Source of the DNA: JBHHYS01 sp046757645
Lineage (GTDB): Bacteria > Acidobacteriota > Terriglobia > Acidiferrales > 2-02-FULL-67-57
Length of the DNA: 64,000 nt
Assembly: GCA_046757645.1 (NCBI GenBank)
Contig: JBHHYS010000001.1
Location: 1-64,000 of the forward strand
Direction: 5' to 3'
The notes beneath the pieces were generated by a model that was given only the letters and a program-made list of their open reading frames with translations, was not told the origin of the DNA and searched no databases. This document shows positions 1 to 7,554 of the stretch, in pieces (the stretch's first letter is position 1; each line of letters begins with the position of its first letter). Both the position numbers and the translations under genes were made by a program.

Positions 1-201
1 GGCGGCGGCGTGGGCATCGGCTACTCGCAGCACGCCGGCCAGGTCATCGTCGCCGACGGCACCGCCGAAATGGACACCCGCCTCGAACGCGTGCTCACCA
101 ACGACCCCGGCATCGGTATCGCCCGCCACGCCGACGCCGGCTACCCCGAAGCCCGCGAATTCGCAAAGGAGAAGGGTGTTAGAATCCCGACGCTTGAATG
201 A
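1..201 (+). CDS. hutU: Urocanate hydratase, C-terminal end (partial)
   Basis: The reading frame is open from base 1 and ends at a TGA at 199-201, so only the last 66 residues are present. They begin [20 protein letters not shown] and continue with [21 protein letters not shown], which matches the conserved C-terminal region of urocanase, with its Gly-rich stretch near the bound NAD+. Urocanase hydrates urocanate to imidazolonepropionate, the substrate of HutI, encoded further on at 1860. The hut genes are therefore in pathway order but separated by about 1.6 kb of foreign-looking DNA. Identity is confident; the true start lies outside the window. Confidence 0.9.
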   Translation, partial: GGGVGIGYSQHAGQVIVADGTAEMDTRLERVLTNDPGIGIARHADAGYPEAREFAKEKGVRIPTLE

Positions 202-263
202 ACAGAGACGTGAGCCCGCCGATCATCGTTTAGTGTGATGGCGAGTTTGTCTTTGAGAAGCTA

Positions 264-819
264 ATGGTAAGCCAATACGTGCGTGATTATTCGCTCCTGG
301 TCCAAAGGTCCACCAATATTCTATCTCGGCTGGGGTCTCAAGCAACGAGGTTGATGCAGAATGCACAACCCCTGGCTGAATCTCTTTCTCCTCTCATTGG
401 ACAGTTCATGGTTTCACTAAGCCTCGAGAGCATTCCCGATTCCATGAAACAAACTGTGAGGCAGAGTTCGGAAAGGCTCGTTTATTATGGTTTTTTTTAC
501 GCATTGCCTTCTTTTCGATAGCCCTTATAGGATTAAACAACCCCAAGTGGATACCGGCTTGCTATTTGAGAAGTGGCTTGTCAAGAGTTTAACGGCCAAT
601 TCCATGCTGCGGTCATACGACAAAGATAACTATGGATATGCTTCTGCTGTTTTTGACGCCTTCTATGCTGAAACACTAGACCCTGTTCAAAGATCCATTG
701 GTCTAGGTTGGTGGCGGAGGCGAATAAAGAACTACAATCGCTTCAAGAATTTTTTTGCTTCCGGTGTCCTCTTGGGAATGCTCTACGACGTAGCTGCGAA
801 GAAACTAGTCGAACCCTAG
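264..819 (+). pseudogene. Unknown A+T-rich gene with a +1 frameshift in a T8 run
   Basis: One frame runs from ATG 264 to a stop at 521, and a second, offset by one base, continues to a stop at 819. They meet in a run of eight T at 491-498. Removing one T would join them into a protein of about 184 residues with no break. The product is not recognised: it is mixed alpha-helical in character, has a WWRRR basic patch near the C-terminus and a short hydrophobic stretch (FFASGVLLGML). Codon use is clearly A+T-richer than the neighbouring hut genes, which suggests recent transfer. Either the gene is inactive, a sequencing error sits in the homopolymer, or slippage restores the frame. No function is proposed. 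Confidence 0.45.
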
Positions 820-842
820 ACCACGGTCGTAACTATAGGTTT

Positions 843-914
843 GGGTAGGGCAAGGCTTTACGCCTTGCCGGTTCTTGCCACCCGAACGGCAGGGGATGAA
901 CCCCTGCCCTACCC
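843..914. repeat. REP/BIME-like palindromic unit upstream of the transposase
   Basis: There are two adjacent hairpins: GGCAAGGC (849-856) with GCCTTGCC (862-869), and GGCAGGGG (888-895) with CCCCTGCC (901-908). They are enclosed by an outer inverted pair GGGTAGGGC (843-851) and GCCCTACCC (906-914). Two similar units follow the transposase gene at 1406 and 1498. The arrangement fits the REP elements mobilised by REP-associated tyrosine transposases. Confidence 0.75.
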
Positions 915-928
915 AGGATTGACCAGCA

Positions 929-1411
929 ATGCGCGACGCGACGCAGGCCAATACACAGCCTCGGCGGAAGCGTATTCGCCTGCCTGCCGACGCGTACTAC
1001 AAACCGGGAACGTGGTACTTCGTTACCATCTGCTGCCGCAACAAAGAGGCACTTTTCCAACCACCGGAAGTACGCCACCGGGTCAAGCGCGCCCTGTGTG
1101 CAACCGCGACCGAAAGTCAAATCGAACTCGCTGCTTACACGATTCTGCCTAACCATGTTCATATCGTTTGTTCGGCCGGGCCGCTAGGCTTGCCGCGCTT
1201 CATTCGGGCATTCAAAGGGCGTGTTGCAGCTGACTTCAGGCGCCGATTTGGCGGGGGTTCACCTTGGCAGGCTAGGTACTTCGACCACAAAATCCGCAGC
1301 GAGGAATCACTAGAGCAAAAGTGTCGCTATGTTTGGCTAAACCCTGTGCGCCGGAGGCTCGCAGGAAGACCCGAAGATTACTCCTGGAGTGGTGCGCTGC
1401 TATCCGGGTAG
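929..1411 (+). CDS. REP-associated tyrosine transposase (RAYT, Y1/IS200-like)
   Basis: This 160-residue protein has the Y1 transposase (HUH endonuclease) fold signature. After the WYFVTICCRN beta strand comes the metal-binding HUH motif in NHVHIV, His76-Val-His78. The likely catalytic tyrosine is Tyr134 in RYVWLNPVRR near the C-terminus. RAYT proteins are single-copy, domesticated relatives of IS200/IS605 transposases that nick single-stranded palindromic REP sequences. Palindromic units lie immediately before (843-914) and after (1406-1465, 1498-1551) the gene, and the last of its codons overlap the next repeat. An earlier ATG is possible but the chosen one fits family length. Family is confident; activity on these repeats is inferred. 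Confidence 0.88.
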   Translation: MRDATQANTQPRRKRIRLPADAYYKPGTWYFVTICCRNKEALFQPPEVRHRVKRALCATATESQIELAAYTILPNHVHIVCSAGPLGLPRFIRAFKGRVAADFRRRFGGGSPWQARYFDHKIRSEESLEQKCRYVWLNPVRRRLAGRPEDYSWSGALLSG

Positions 1412-1465
1412 GACAAGGCCTCGCACCTTGCCGCCGACGGTAGGGGACAAGCCCCTACCCTACCC
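1406..1465. repeat. REP/BIME-like palindromic unit overlapping the transposase stop
   Basis: The hairpins are CAAGG (1414-1418) with CCTTG (1426-1430), and GTAGGGG (1440-1446) with CCCCTAC (1452-1458), bounded by GGGTAGG and CCTACCC. It has the same two-hairpin plan as the unit at 843. The TAG stop of the transposase gene (1409-1411) is part of the outer arm. Confidence 0.7.
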
Positions 1466-1497
1466 CGAATCAGCCGCTGCGAACCCGCCAACCAAGA

Positions 1498-1551
1498 TAG
1501 GGCAAGGCCTTTCACCTTGCCGCGGCAGGGGACAAGCCCCTGCCCTACCCC
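1498..1551. repeat. REP/BIME-like palindromic unit
   Basis: The hairpins are GGCAAGG (1501-1507) with CCTTGCC (1515-1521), and GGCAGGGG (1524-1531) with CCCCTGCC (1537-1544, loop ACAAG), enclosed by TAGGGCA and TGCCCTA. This is the third unit of the family in 700 bases. It lies just downstream of the fmdB-like gene on the other strand. Confidence 0.7.
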
Positions 1552-1578
1552 AAATCCGTTGATGCTAGGTGGGGAGGA

Positions 1579-1743
1579 CTAGCTTTTCTTGGAGGTGACG
1601 GCGAAAAAGATGGCGGGCTTCTGCTCCACGTTCTTGCTCTTGCAGTCAGGACACTCAATCTTGCCGCGCTCGTATTCTGACAGGGTCAGCACCCGGGTGA
1701 AATCCTTGTGGCAATCTTTGCAGGTGTAATCGTAGATGGGCAT
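1579..1743 (-). CDS. FmdB-type small zinc ribbon protein
   Basis: This 54-residue protein starts MPIYDYTCKDCHKDF and has a second Cys pair in ECPDCKS. The two CxxC knuckles (CKDC and CPDC) are the FmdB/putative regulatory zinc ribbon domain, whose members almost always start M-P-x-Y-x-Y/F-x-C. FmdB proteins were named for a presumed regulator of formamidase, but for most members, including this one, no function is known. A ribosome-binding site GGAGGGAAG precedes the ATG. The promoter at 1780-1807 (- strand) would give it its own short transcript, divergent from hutI. It is short enough to be missed by ordinary gene-length cut-offs. Confidence 0.85.
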   Translation of the reverse strand: MPIYDYTCKDCHKDFTRVLTLSEYERGKIECPDCKSKNVEQKPAIFFAVTSKKS

Positions 1744-1779
1744 CGTACTTCCCTCCCCCTGTGCAACCCTACCTCTGCT

Positions 1780-1807
1780 ATTCTAACCCGGCCGTCAAGA
1801 GTGTCAA
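1780..1807 (-). promoter_or_regulatory. Sigma-70-type promoter for the fmdB-like gene
   Basis: On the minus strand, TTGACA (1807-1802) is followed after 16 bases by TAGAAT (1785-1780). That puts the transcript start about 30 bases before the ATG at 1743. The -35 is a perfect match and the -10 matches at five of six positions. Confidence 0.6.
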
Positions 1808-1859
1808 CCGCTCCCCGCAGCTTTGGGGTTGACGACTTGGCGGCTGAACCCCCGAAACC

Positions 1860-3221
1860 ATGCCGGTGCCACCTCTGCTCATCGCCCACTGCCGCCAACT
1901 GCTCACCTTGCGCGGCTCCCGCGAAGCCCGCCGGGGCCCGCAACTGAGCAAGTTGGGCCTCATCCGCGACGCCGCCGTGCTCATCCACGAGGGCCGGATT
2001 GAGGCGGTCGGCTCGACCCCCCAGGTCGAGCGCCACCCCCGGGCCCGCCAAGCAGCCAAAGTCGACGCCCGCCACCTGGTCGTGCTCCCCGGCTTCGTGG
2101 ACTCGCACACCCACCTAATTTTCCCCGCCAGCCGCGCGGAGGAATACGAGCAGCGCATCGCCGGCCTGCCCCGCTTGTCCCGCCTGCCCCGAGCTGGGTC
2201 GAGGGGAGCGACATCGAGGGAAGCGAAGTCGAGGGGCGCCACCTACGAGCAAATCGCTCGCCGCGGCGGCGGCATCCTCTCTACGGTCGCCAAGCTGCGG
2301 CGCACACCCGAGCCACAACTTCTTCAGCAGGCCCGGCAATGGCTCGCCGCGTTTGCCGCCCACGGCACCACCACGGTCGAAGTCAAGAGTGGCTACGGCC
2401 TGAACCTGTCCGCGGAAGTGAAAATCCTCGAAACCGTCCGCCGGCTCAAGCGCGAGGGTCCTCTTGAGCTCGTCCCCACTTTTCTCGGCGCCCACGTCGT
2501 TCCCCGCGAGTACCGCCGCCGGCCCCAGCAGTACGTTCGCCTGTTGGTCGAGCGGATGATTCCCACCATCGCTGGGCGCGGCCTGGCAGAATTCTGCGAC
2601 GTCTTCTGCGACCGGGGCGCCTTCACCCCCGCCCAGGCCCGCCTGATTCTCACCGCTGCCCGCGTCTGCGGGATGGAGCTTCGGCTGCACGCCGAGCAAC
2701 TCGCCCGCACCGGCGGCGCCCGCCTGGGGGTGGCGTTGCACGCCGTCAGCGTGGACCACCTGGAACGCGTCCAGCGGAGCGACATCCGGGCGCTCGCCAG
2801 CTCAAACACAATCTGCACCTTGCTGCCTGGTGCGGTCTTCCACCTGGGCAAGAACACCTACGCGCCCGCCCGCGCCTTAATCAATGCCGGCGCCGCCGTC
2901 GCCCTGGCCACCGACTTCAACCCCGGCACCTCCCCCACCGTGTCCATGCCGATGATTCTCTCCCTGGCAACGACCCAAATGCGAATGACACCGGCTGAAG
3001 CCGTCAGCGCCGCCACCATCAACGCCGCCCACGCCCTGCGCCGCGCCCATCGCCTGGGCTCGCTCGAGCCCGCCAAGCAGGCCGACCTCTGCGCTTTCGA
3101 GCTTTCCGATTACCGCGAAATCCCGTATTATTTCGGGGTTAACTTCTGCCGCTGGACGCTGAAGCGAGGACAAGTGATTCATGACCCCACGGGCCAATTC
3201 CCCAGCGGAACGCGCCTCTGA
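1860..3221 (+). CDS. hutI: Imidazolonepropionase with an in-frame repeat insertion
   Basis: HutI hydrolyses imidazolonepropionate to N-formimino-L-glutamate in histidine degradation. It belongs to the metal-dependent amidohydrolases: the metal-binding motif GFVDSHTHL is near residue 84, followed by the HutI-typical GGGILSTV, TVEVKSGYGL, LRLHAEQ, ALATDFNPGTSPTVSM and a C-terminal NFCRWTLKRGQVI. At 453 residues it is longer than the usual ~410. Part of the excess is residues 103-126, a Ser/Arg/Gly/Ala-rich stretch between the normally contiguous RIAG and ATYEQIARRGGG. Its DNA (2166-2237) contains a sequence also found outside genes at 7448-7475. The stop overlaps the next small gene. Whether the enzyme tolerates the insert is unknown, but all catalytic motifs are intact. 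Confidence 0.95.
   Translation: MPVPPLLIAHCRQLLTLRGSREARRGPQLSKLGLIRDAAVLIHEGRIEAVGSTPQVERHPRARQAAKVDARHLVVLPGFVDSHTHLIFPASRAEEYEQRIAGLPRLSRLPRAGSRGATSREAKSRGATYEQIARRGGGILSTVAKLRRTPEPQLLQQARQWLAAFAAHGTTTVEVKSGYGLNLSAEVKILETVRRLKREGPLELVPTFLGAHVVPREYRRRPQQYVRLLVERMIPTIAGRGLAEFCDVFCDRGAFTPAQARLILTAARVCGMELRLHAEQLARTGGARLGVALHAVSVDHLERVQRSDIRALASSNTICTLLPGAVFHLGKNTYAPARALINAGAAVALATDFNPGTSPTVSMPMILSLATTQMRMTPAEAVSAATINAAHALRRAHRLGSLEPAKQADLCAFELSDYREIPYYFGVNFCRWTLKRGQVIHDPTGQFPSGTRL
2166..2237 (+). repeat. Dispersed repeat inserted in frame within hutI
   Basis: These 72 bases encode 24 residues absent from the conserved HutI alignment pattern (RIAG joined directly to ATYEQIA). Bases 2209-2236 match intergenic bases 7448-7475 at 26 of 28 positions (core TCGAGGGAAGCG). 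The insert itself is built from TCGAGGGGAGCG-like repeats. Its length is a multiple of three, so the reading frame is kept. Confidence 0.75.
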
Positions 3222-3429
3222 CTCGCGCCCGATGGACTTCTATCACTGGCTCGCGGCCCGGGGGATGAACCCCAACCGCCGGCGACCCCTGGGACGCACC
3301 GCCGCCTTGCTGATGGAATACCGCGCCTACCTGGAGCGACAAGTGGGAAAGGAAAACGCCGGCCAGTGGTTCGAGAAGTACGGCCGAAAGATCGAGACCA
3401 TGATCAGCCAAAACCCCAAGACGCCCTAG
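3181..3429 (+). CDS. Small conserved-looking protein of unknown function
   Basis: An 82-residue frame lies between hutI and ftcD, overlapping the end of hutI and ending 12 bases before the ftcD start. The product is basic, with a helical C-terminal half (LLMEYRAYLERQVGKENAGQWFEKYGRKIETMI). The N-terminal 17 residues are low in information, so translation might begin at Met18 (3232). No signal peptide or metal motif is seen. Its tight placement inside the hut operon and continuous G+C-rich codon use support a real gene; the function is not recognised. Confidence 0.55.
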   Translation: MTPRANSPAERASDSRPMDFYHWLAARGMNPNRRRPLGRTAALLMEYRAYLERQVGKENAGQWFEKYGRKIETMISQNPKTP

Positions 3430-3441
3430 GAGGAGTTGGCC

Positions 3442-4965
3442 TTGCCCACCCTGGTCGAATGTGTGCCGAACTTTAGCGAAGGGCGGGATGCCGCCAAGGT
3501 TGACGCCTTGGTCGCCGCCCTCACCGCCGTGCCCGGCGTGGCCCTGCTTGACCAGGAAATGGACGCCGACCACAACCGCTGCGTGATCACCATCGTCGGC
3601 CCCAAAGAAGCCGTGGCGGAAGCCGCCTGGCGCGGCGTGGCCAAGGCGGCGGAGTTGATCGACCTCACCCGGCACCAGGGCGCCCACCCCCGCATCGGCG
3701 CCGCGGACGTCATCCCCTTTGTGCCCATCGAAGGGGTCACCATCGAAGATTGTGTGGAGATTGCCCGCAGGGTTGGCGAGCAAATCTGGGAGCGTCTCCG
3801 GATTCCGGTCTACCTCTACGAGGAGGCGGCCACCCGCCCTGACCGCGTAAATCTAGAGAACGTTCGCCGGGGCCAGTTCGAGGGGCTGCGGGAAGAAATC
3901 ACTACCAACCCGGAGCGCGCCCCCGATTTCGGCGAGCCGCGCCTGCACCCCACCGCCGGGGCAAGTGTGGTGGGGGCGCGCAAGTTCCTCATCGCCTACA
4001 ACATCAACCTCAACACCCCCGACATCTCAATCGCCAAGCAGATTGCCAAAGCCGTGCGCTTTTCCGGCGGTGGCTTGCGCTACCTCAAGGCAATGGGCGT
4101 GGACCTCAAGGCGCGCAACCTGGCCCAGGTCTCGATGAACCTCACCGACTTCGAGCGCACTCCCGTCTTCCGCGCCTTCGAGCTGGTCAAGCGCGAAGCC
4201 GCCCGCTACGGTGTCTCCATCGTCGGCAGTGAGATTGTCGGCCTCATCCCCAAGAAGGCCATCGAAGCCACCGGCGACTTCTATCTCCAACTGGAAAGCT
4301 TCAACCCCCAACAGCAGATTCTGGAAAACCGCCTGGCGACGGTGCTGGCCGAAAAGAAACCTGCGGGGCTGGCTGCCCGCGCCCAGGCGATGCTCGAGGC
4401 GGTGGCCGCGCCGACCCCCACGCCGGGCGGCGGTTCCTGCGCCGCCCTTGCTGGCGCCCTCGCGGCCGGCCTGGGCGAGATGGTGGCGAAACTCTCGGCA
4501 AAGAAAAAATCCCTCGCCCAGCACGCCCCCAGCCTGAATCAACACGCCGGGGAATTGGCTGCCCGGCGCGCCCGACTCCAGAGCGCCATTGACCGCGACG
4601 CCGCCAGCTTCGAGGCCGTCCTGACGGCCTACCGCCTCCCCCAAACCTCCGGGGAAGAAAGGCAGGCGCGCCAGCAAGCCATCGAGCGCGCCAACCAAGC
4701 CGCCACCAACGTCCCCCTGGAAGTGGCCGAAGCCGCTGCCAGCGTGCTCGCGCAGTTGGCCCAACTCGGCCCTATCACCAGCCCCACCATGGCCTCCGAT
4801 CTCGCTACCGGTGCACACCTGGGTAGGGCAGCGCTGCGCGGCGCCCTGGAAAACGTCAAGATCAATCTGGAATCAATTCAGGACACGAGCTTTCGGGAAA
4901 GCGCCCGGCGCCGGGCCGCGCAACTGGAAGCCCGGCTGGAAGAAGTGATCCCGGTCAGCAAGTAA
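3442..4965 (+). CDS. ftcD: Bifunctional glutamate formiminotransferase / formimidoyl-THF cyclodeaminase
   Basis: The N-terminal half (LVECVPNFSEGRD, DADHNRCVIT, QGAHPRIGAADVIPFVPI) is glutamate formiminotransferase, which moves the formimino group from formiminoglutamate to tetrahydrofolate. The C-terminal ~190 residues (TPTPGGGSCAALAGALAAGLGEMV, later PLEVAEAAASVL) are the cyclodeaminase, which releases ammonia to give methenyl-THF. The fused architecture is that of the animal enzyme and some bacteria; many bacteria use separate proteins or HutF/HutG. The start is the TTG at 3442, because AGGAGG (3428-3433) is 8 bases upstream; the TTG at 3436 is too close to it. With HutU and HutI, this completes degradation of urocanate to glutamate. 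Confidence 0.94.
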   Translation: MPTLVECVPNFSEGRDAAKVDALVAALTAVPGVALLDQEMDADHNRCVITIVGPKEAVAEAAWRGVAKAAELIDLTRHQGAHPRIGAADVIPFVPIEGVTIEDCVEIARRVGEQIWERLRIPVYLYEEAATRPDRVNLENVRRGQFEGLREEITTNPERAPDFGEPRLHPTAGASVVGARKFLIAYNINLNTPDISIAKQIAKAVRFSGGGLRYLKAMGVDLKARNLAQVSMNLTDFERTPVFRAFELVKREAARYGVSIVGSEIVGLIPKKAIEATGDFYLQLESFNPQQQILENRLATVLAEKKPAGLAARAQAMLEAVAAPTPTPGGGSCAALAGALAAGLGEMVAKLSAKKKSLAQHAPSLNQHAGELAARRARLQSAIDRDAASFEAVLTAYRLPQTSGEERQARQQAIERANQAATNVPLEVAEAAASVLAQLAQLGPITSPTMASDLATGAHLGRAALRGALENVKINLESIQDTSFRESARRRAAQLEARLEEVIPVSK

Positions 4966-4994
4966 AACTCCGCGAGGGCGAAACGAGGTATAGC

Positions 4995-6389
4995 TTGCAC
5001 CGAGCAGAGTCCACCCGAAGGCGATACCTGTGGGGGGCAGCCACTCTTCTGGCAGGGTTAGCCCTCGCCGGGTGCAGCGGACCGGTTGGGAACCAGTCGC
5101 CCGCCGGCCTCGGGGACGGCGGCACCACCGGCACTCTGGTGCTGTTCGCCGAAGACCAGCCCGCCGGCAACGTGCTGGCTTTCGAGCTGACCATCAGTGG
5201 GGCTACGCTCACCAATTCCACCGGCGGCACGGTTTCCGTCCTGGGCGGAGCCGTGGGCCTGGAGTGGCGCAGCCGCGGCCTGGCCCCCACTGTGCTCAGC
5301 ATCACGAATGTCCCGCCCGCCACCTACACGCAACTGACCCTCACCTTGTCCTCACCCGAAATGACGGTGTTCGATCCCCTCGCCGGTACCTTCGCGGAAA
5401 TTAATTCTTCCACGATTCCCAGCGCCACGCTGTCCACCTCCAGCGTCAACCTATCCATCAACCTCACCCTGGGCAGCGGCGAGGTGGCCGGGCTGCGGGT
5501 GGACCTCGACCTCCGCAACTCGGTGCAGCTCGACGCCAACAACAACTTTGTCATCAACCCGCTCTTCGCTGTTGTCCCCACCTCTTTCGTTGTCGGCCAG
5601 CTCCCCGGCGACATCGACGACGTGGTGGGCAACGTCAGCGCCCTGAACGTCGGCGGCAACCAGCTCACCCTAACCGTCCTGGCCAGCAACCAAGCCACCA
5701 CGCTGTCGGTGGATACGGGCACCCGCTTTGAAGTCGTCAGCGGTCTGGGCGGCTTGGCCGTGGGCGATGCCCTCGAGGTGGACGCTCGGCTGCAATCCAG
5801 TGGCGACTTTCTGGCCCAGGAAATCGAGCGGGAGACCCCGGGCGCAAGCCAACAACTCCGTGGACTGGTGCTGGGGCGTACCCCGACGACGGGCGACCTC
5901 AACGGCCTGACCTTGCTGGTGCTGGACGCCATCCCCGCCGCCTTCAACGCCGGGGGCATCGTCACGGTCACCGTGGACGCCTCCACCGTTTTCCGCATCA
6001 GCGTCGAAGACCTGCCGGTAGTGGCTTTCCCCAACTTTGATTTCGACCGCCAAACCCTGCGCGGGGGCCAGTTCGTCCACGTGGTGCAACGCACCGGCGC
6101 CGGCTTCGTCGCCGACTCCATCACCTTGGAGGAAATCGCTCTGGTGGGTCAGGTGGGCGCGACGGTGGGGACGAACAGTTTCGAATTTCTCCCCGACGGC
6201 GACTTCTTTCTCCTGAACGGCCTGGGGCAGATTAGCGTACGCGTCTCGGGGGTCACGGAGCTGGAGAACATGCCGGGGGACCTGAGCAGCCTGCAGCCCA
6301 ACCAGAGCATCGTAGCTGTACGGGGAGTGTTGCTCTTCCAGGCGAACAACGGAGTGCTGGTCAGCAAGCGCGTGCGCTTGCTGCAATAA
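4995..6389 (+). CDS. Lipoprotein with DUF4382/DUF5666-like beta domains
   Basis: This 464-residue protein has an N-terminal lipoprotein signal with lipobox LALAGC (Cys about residue 27), so it should be lipid-anchored. The next ~170 residues (GTLVLFAEDQPAG, ITNVPPATYTQLTLTLSSPEM) look like a DUF4382 domain. The rest contains repeated small beta modules with phrases such as GNVSALNVGGNQLTL, LRGLVLGRTP and VGQVGATVGTNSFEF, like tandem DUF5666 domains. Such proteins are frequent in Acidobacteriota; their role is unknown, perhaps surface binding. The start is TTG 4995, with ACGAGG six bases upstream. The next exported-protein gene follows after 18 bases and is probably co-transcribed. Confidence 0.75.
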   Translation: MHRAESTRRRYLWGAATLLAGLALAGCSGPVGNQSPAGLGDGGTTGTLVLFAEDQPAGNVLAFELTISGATLTNSTGGTVSVLGGAVGLEWRSRGLAPTVLSITNVPPATYTQLTLTLSSPEMTVFDPLAGTFAEINSSTIPSATLSTSSVNLSINLTLGSGEVAGLRVDLDLRNSVQLDANNNFVINPLFAVVPTSFVVGQLPGDIDDVVGNVSALNVGGNQLTLTVLASNQATTLSVDTGTRFEVVSGLGGLAVGDALEVDARLQSSGDFLAQEIERETPGASQQLRGLVLGRTPTTGDLNGLTLLVLDAIPAAFNAGGIVTVTVDASTVFRISVEDLPVVAFPNFDFDRQTLRGGQFVHVVQRTGAGFVADSITLEEIALVGQVGATVGTNSFEFLPDGDFFLLNGLGQISVRVSGVTELENMPGDLSSLQPNQSIVAVRGVLLFQANNGVLVSKRVRLLQ

Positions 6390-6407
6390 TTCGAGGCCGA
6401 GGCCCCG

Positions 6408-7376
6408 ATGAGAAGACTCCATCAAGTTCTGCTCGCTTTCCTGGGCGCCGCCCTGCTGGCACTCTCAGCGGCCGCGGCCTCCCTGCGCAGCGACGTGCTC
6501 TTCCTGCTGCCGAAAGAAAGTGGCGAGGTGGCCTTCATCGATTTGCAGGCTCTGCGCCGCTCCCCCCACTACGAGGTGATCAAGCGGCGCATGCTCCCCC
6601 AGCGCTTCGCCCAGTTTGAACGCTTCGTGCGCTCCACCGGCGTCGACGTGGATAAGGACCTAGAGTGGCTGGCCTGGGTGCTGGTGCCTCCCGGCCCCGA
6701 TAATCCCGAGGAACTCTTCCTGGGTCTTGCCCAGGGACAATTCCGCCCCGAAGCGGTGGAGAAATTCTTCCTCCAGCAGAAACTGCCCCTGGACGCCTAC
6801 CGCGGCCAAACCCTGTTTCCCTTCGGCAGCGGGCGCGGGGCGCGGGACTTCTTCTTTACCTTCCTCGATTCCTCCACCGGCGCCTTCGGAACCCGGCGCA
6901 GCATCGAGCTGCTGCTGGAGACACGCTTCGGCGCCCACGAAAACCTGCTCTACAACGAGACCCTGTTCGCGCGCCTCAACGAGGTCAACGGCCGCGCACC
7001 CGTATGGGCGGTGTTCGACACCTACTACACCCGGCTGGCCGTGCGCCAGCTCGTCCCCGAAGCCGCCAAGTTCGAGCAGTTCAGCCGCCTCGCCGAGCGC
7101 TTTCGCTCCTCCCTGCTCCGCTTGAGCCTGGACCGGGAGATGACCCTGAGCTTCCAGGCCTGGTGCGCCCAGCCTCTCGATGCCCAGGTGCTTTCCCTCC
7201 TGCTCCAAACCGGCCTGGTGGCGCAGAGCTGGGTGGTGCAGAAAAGCAATCCTGCCCTCAGTTCGGTGCTGAGCAATGCTGAAGTGAACAGCGCCGGCGA
7301 GCGCCTGGAAGTGCGGGTGGCGATCGACGAGAAAGACCTGCGGGCGCTCCTCGAGCAGCAGAGCCCCCTCTTCTAG
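6408..7376 (+). CDS. Exported protein of unknown function
   Basis: The 322-residue product begins with a basic residue pair and a hydrophobic core ending in ALSAAAAS, a Sec signal peptide with a likely cleavage site. The mature part has alternating helices and strands (DVLFLLPKESGEVAFIDLQAL, FLGLAQGQF, AVFDTYYTRLAVRQL). It resembles the DUF3352-like proteins that score cell-surface load, but I cannot assign a family firmly. It follows the lipoprotein gene by 18 bases. The gene ends in front of a repeat-rich intergenic region that faces the mlaD gene tail to tail. Confidence 0.6.
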   Translation: MRRLHQVLLAFLGAALLALSAAAASLRSDVLFLLPKESGEVAFIDLQALRRSPHYEVIKRRMLPQRFAQFERFVRSTGVDVDKDLEWLAWVLVPPGPDNPEELFLGLAQGQFRPEAVEKFFLQQKLPLDAYRGQTLFPFGSGRGARDFFFTFLDSSTGAFGTRRSIELLLETRFGAHENLLYNETLFARLNEVNGRAPVWAVFDTYYTRLAVRQLVPEAAKFEQFSRLAERFRSSLLRLSLDREMTLSFQAWCAQPLDAQVLSLLLQTGLVAQSWVVQKSNPALSSVLSNAEVNSAGERLEVRVAIDEKDLRALLEQQSPLF

Positions 7377-7410
7377 AAGAGCCAGCCGGAACCCCGCTCA
7401 CTCCCTATAA

Positions 7411-7543
7411 GGCAGGGTAAGACCTGGCTTGCCCTGCCTGTCCCGAGCGACGTCGAGGGAAGCGGAGTCGAGGGGAGCGGAGCCGAAGGGTGTCTTGCCG
7501 CACTCGCAACCGCCTCGACAGGGGGCAAGCCCCGATCCTACCC
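7411..7543. repeat. Composite dispersed repeat between convergent genes
   Basis: The first part is an inverted pair, GGCAGGG (7411-7417) with CCCTGCC (7432-7438), related to the hairpins around the transposase gene. The central part (7448-7475) is the same unit that is inserted in hutI. The last part (GGGGCAAGCCCC, then CCTACCC) again resembles the transposase-associated palindromes. It lies between the 3' ends of the exported-protein gene and mlaD and could also act as a two-way terminator, though there is no T-run. Confidence 0.6.
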
Positions 7544-7554
7544 GCCCGCGCTTT

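Noticed and set aside
843..1551. CRISPR array
   Set aside because: Only three units with unequal spacing, a gene between them and strong internal palindromes; spacers of constant length are absent.
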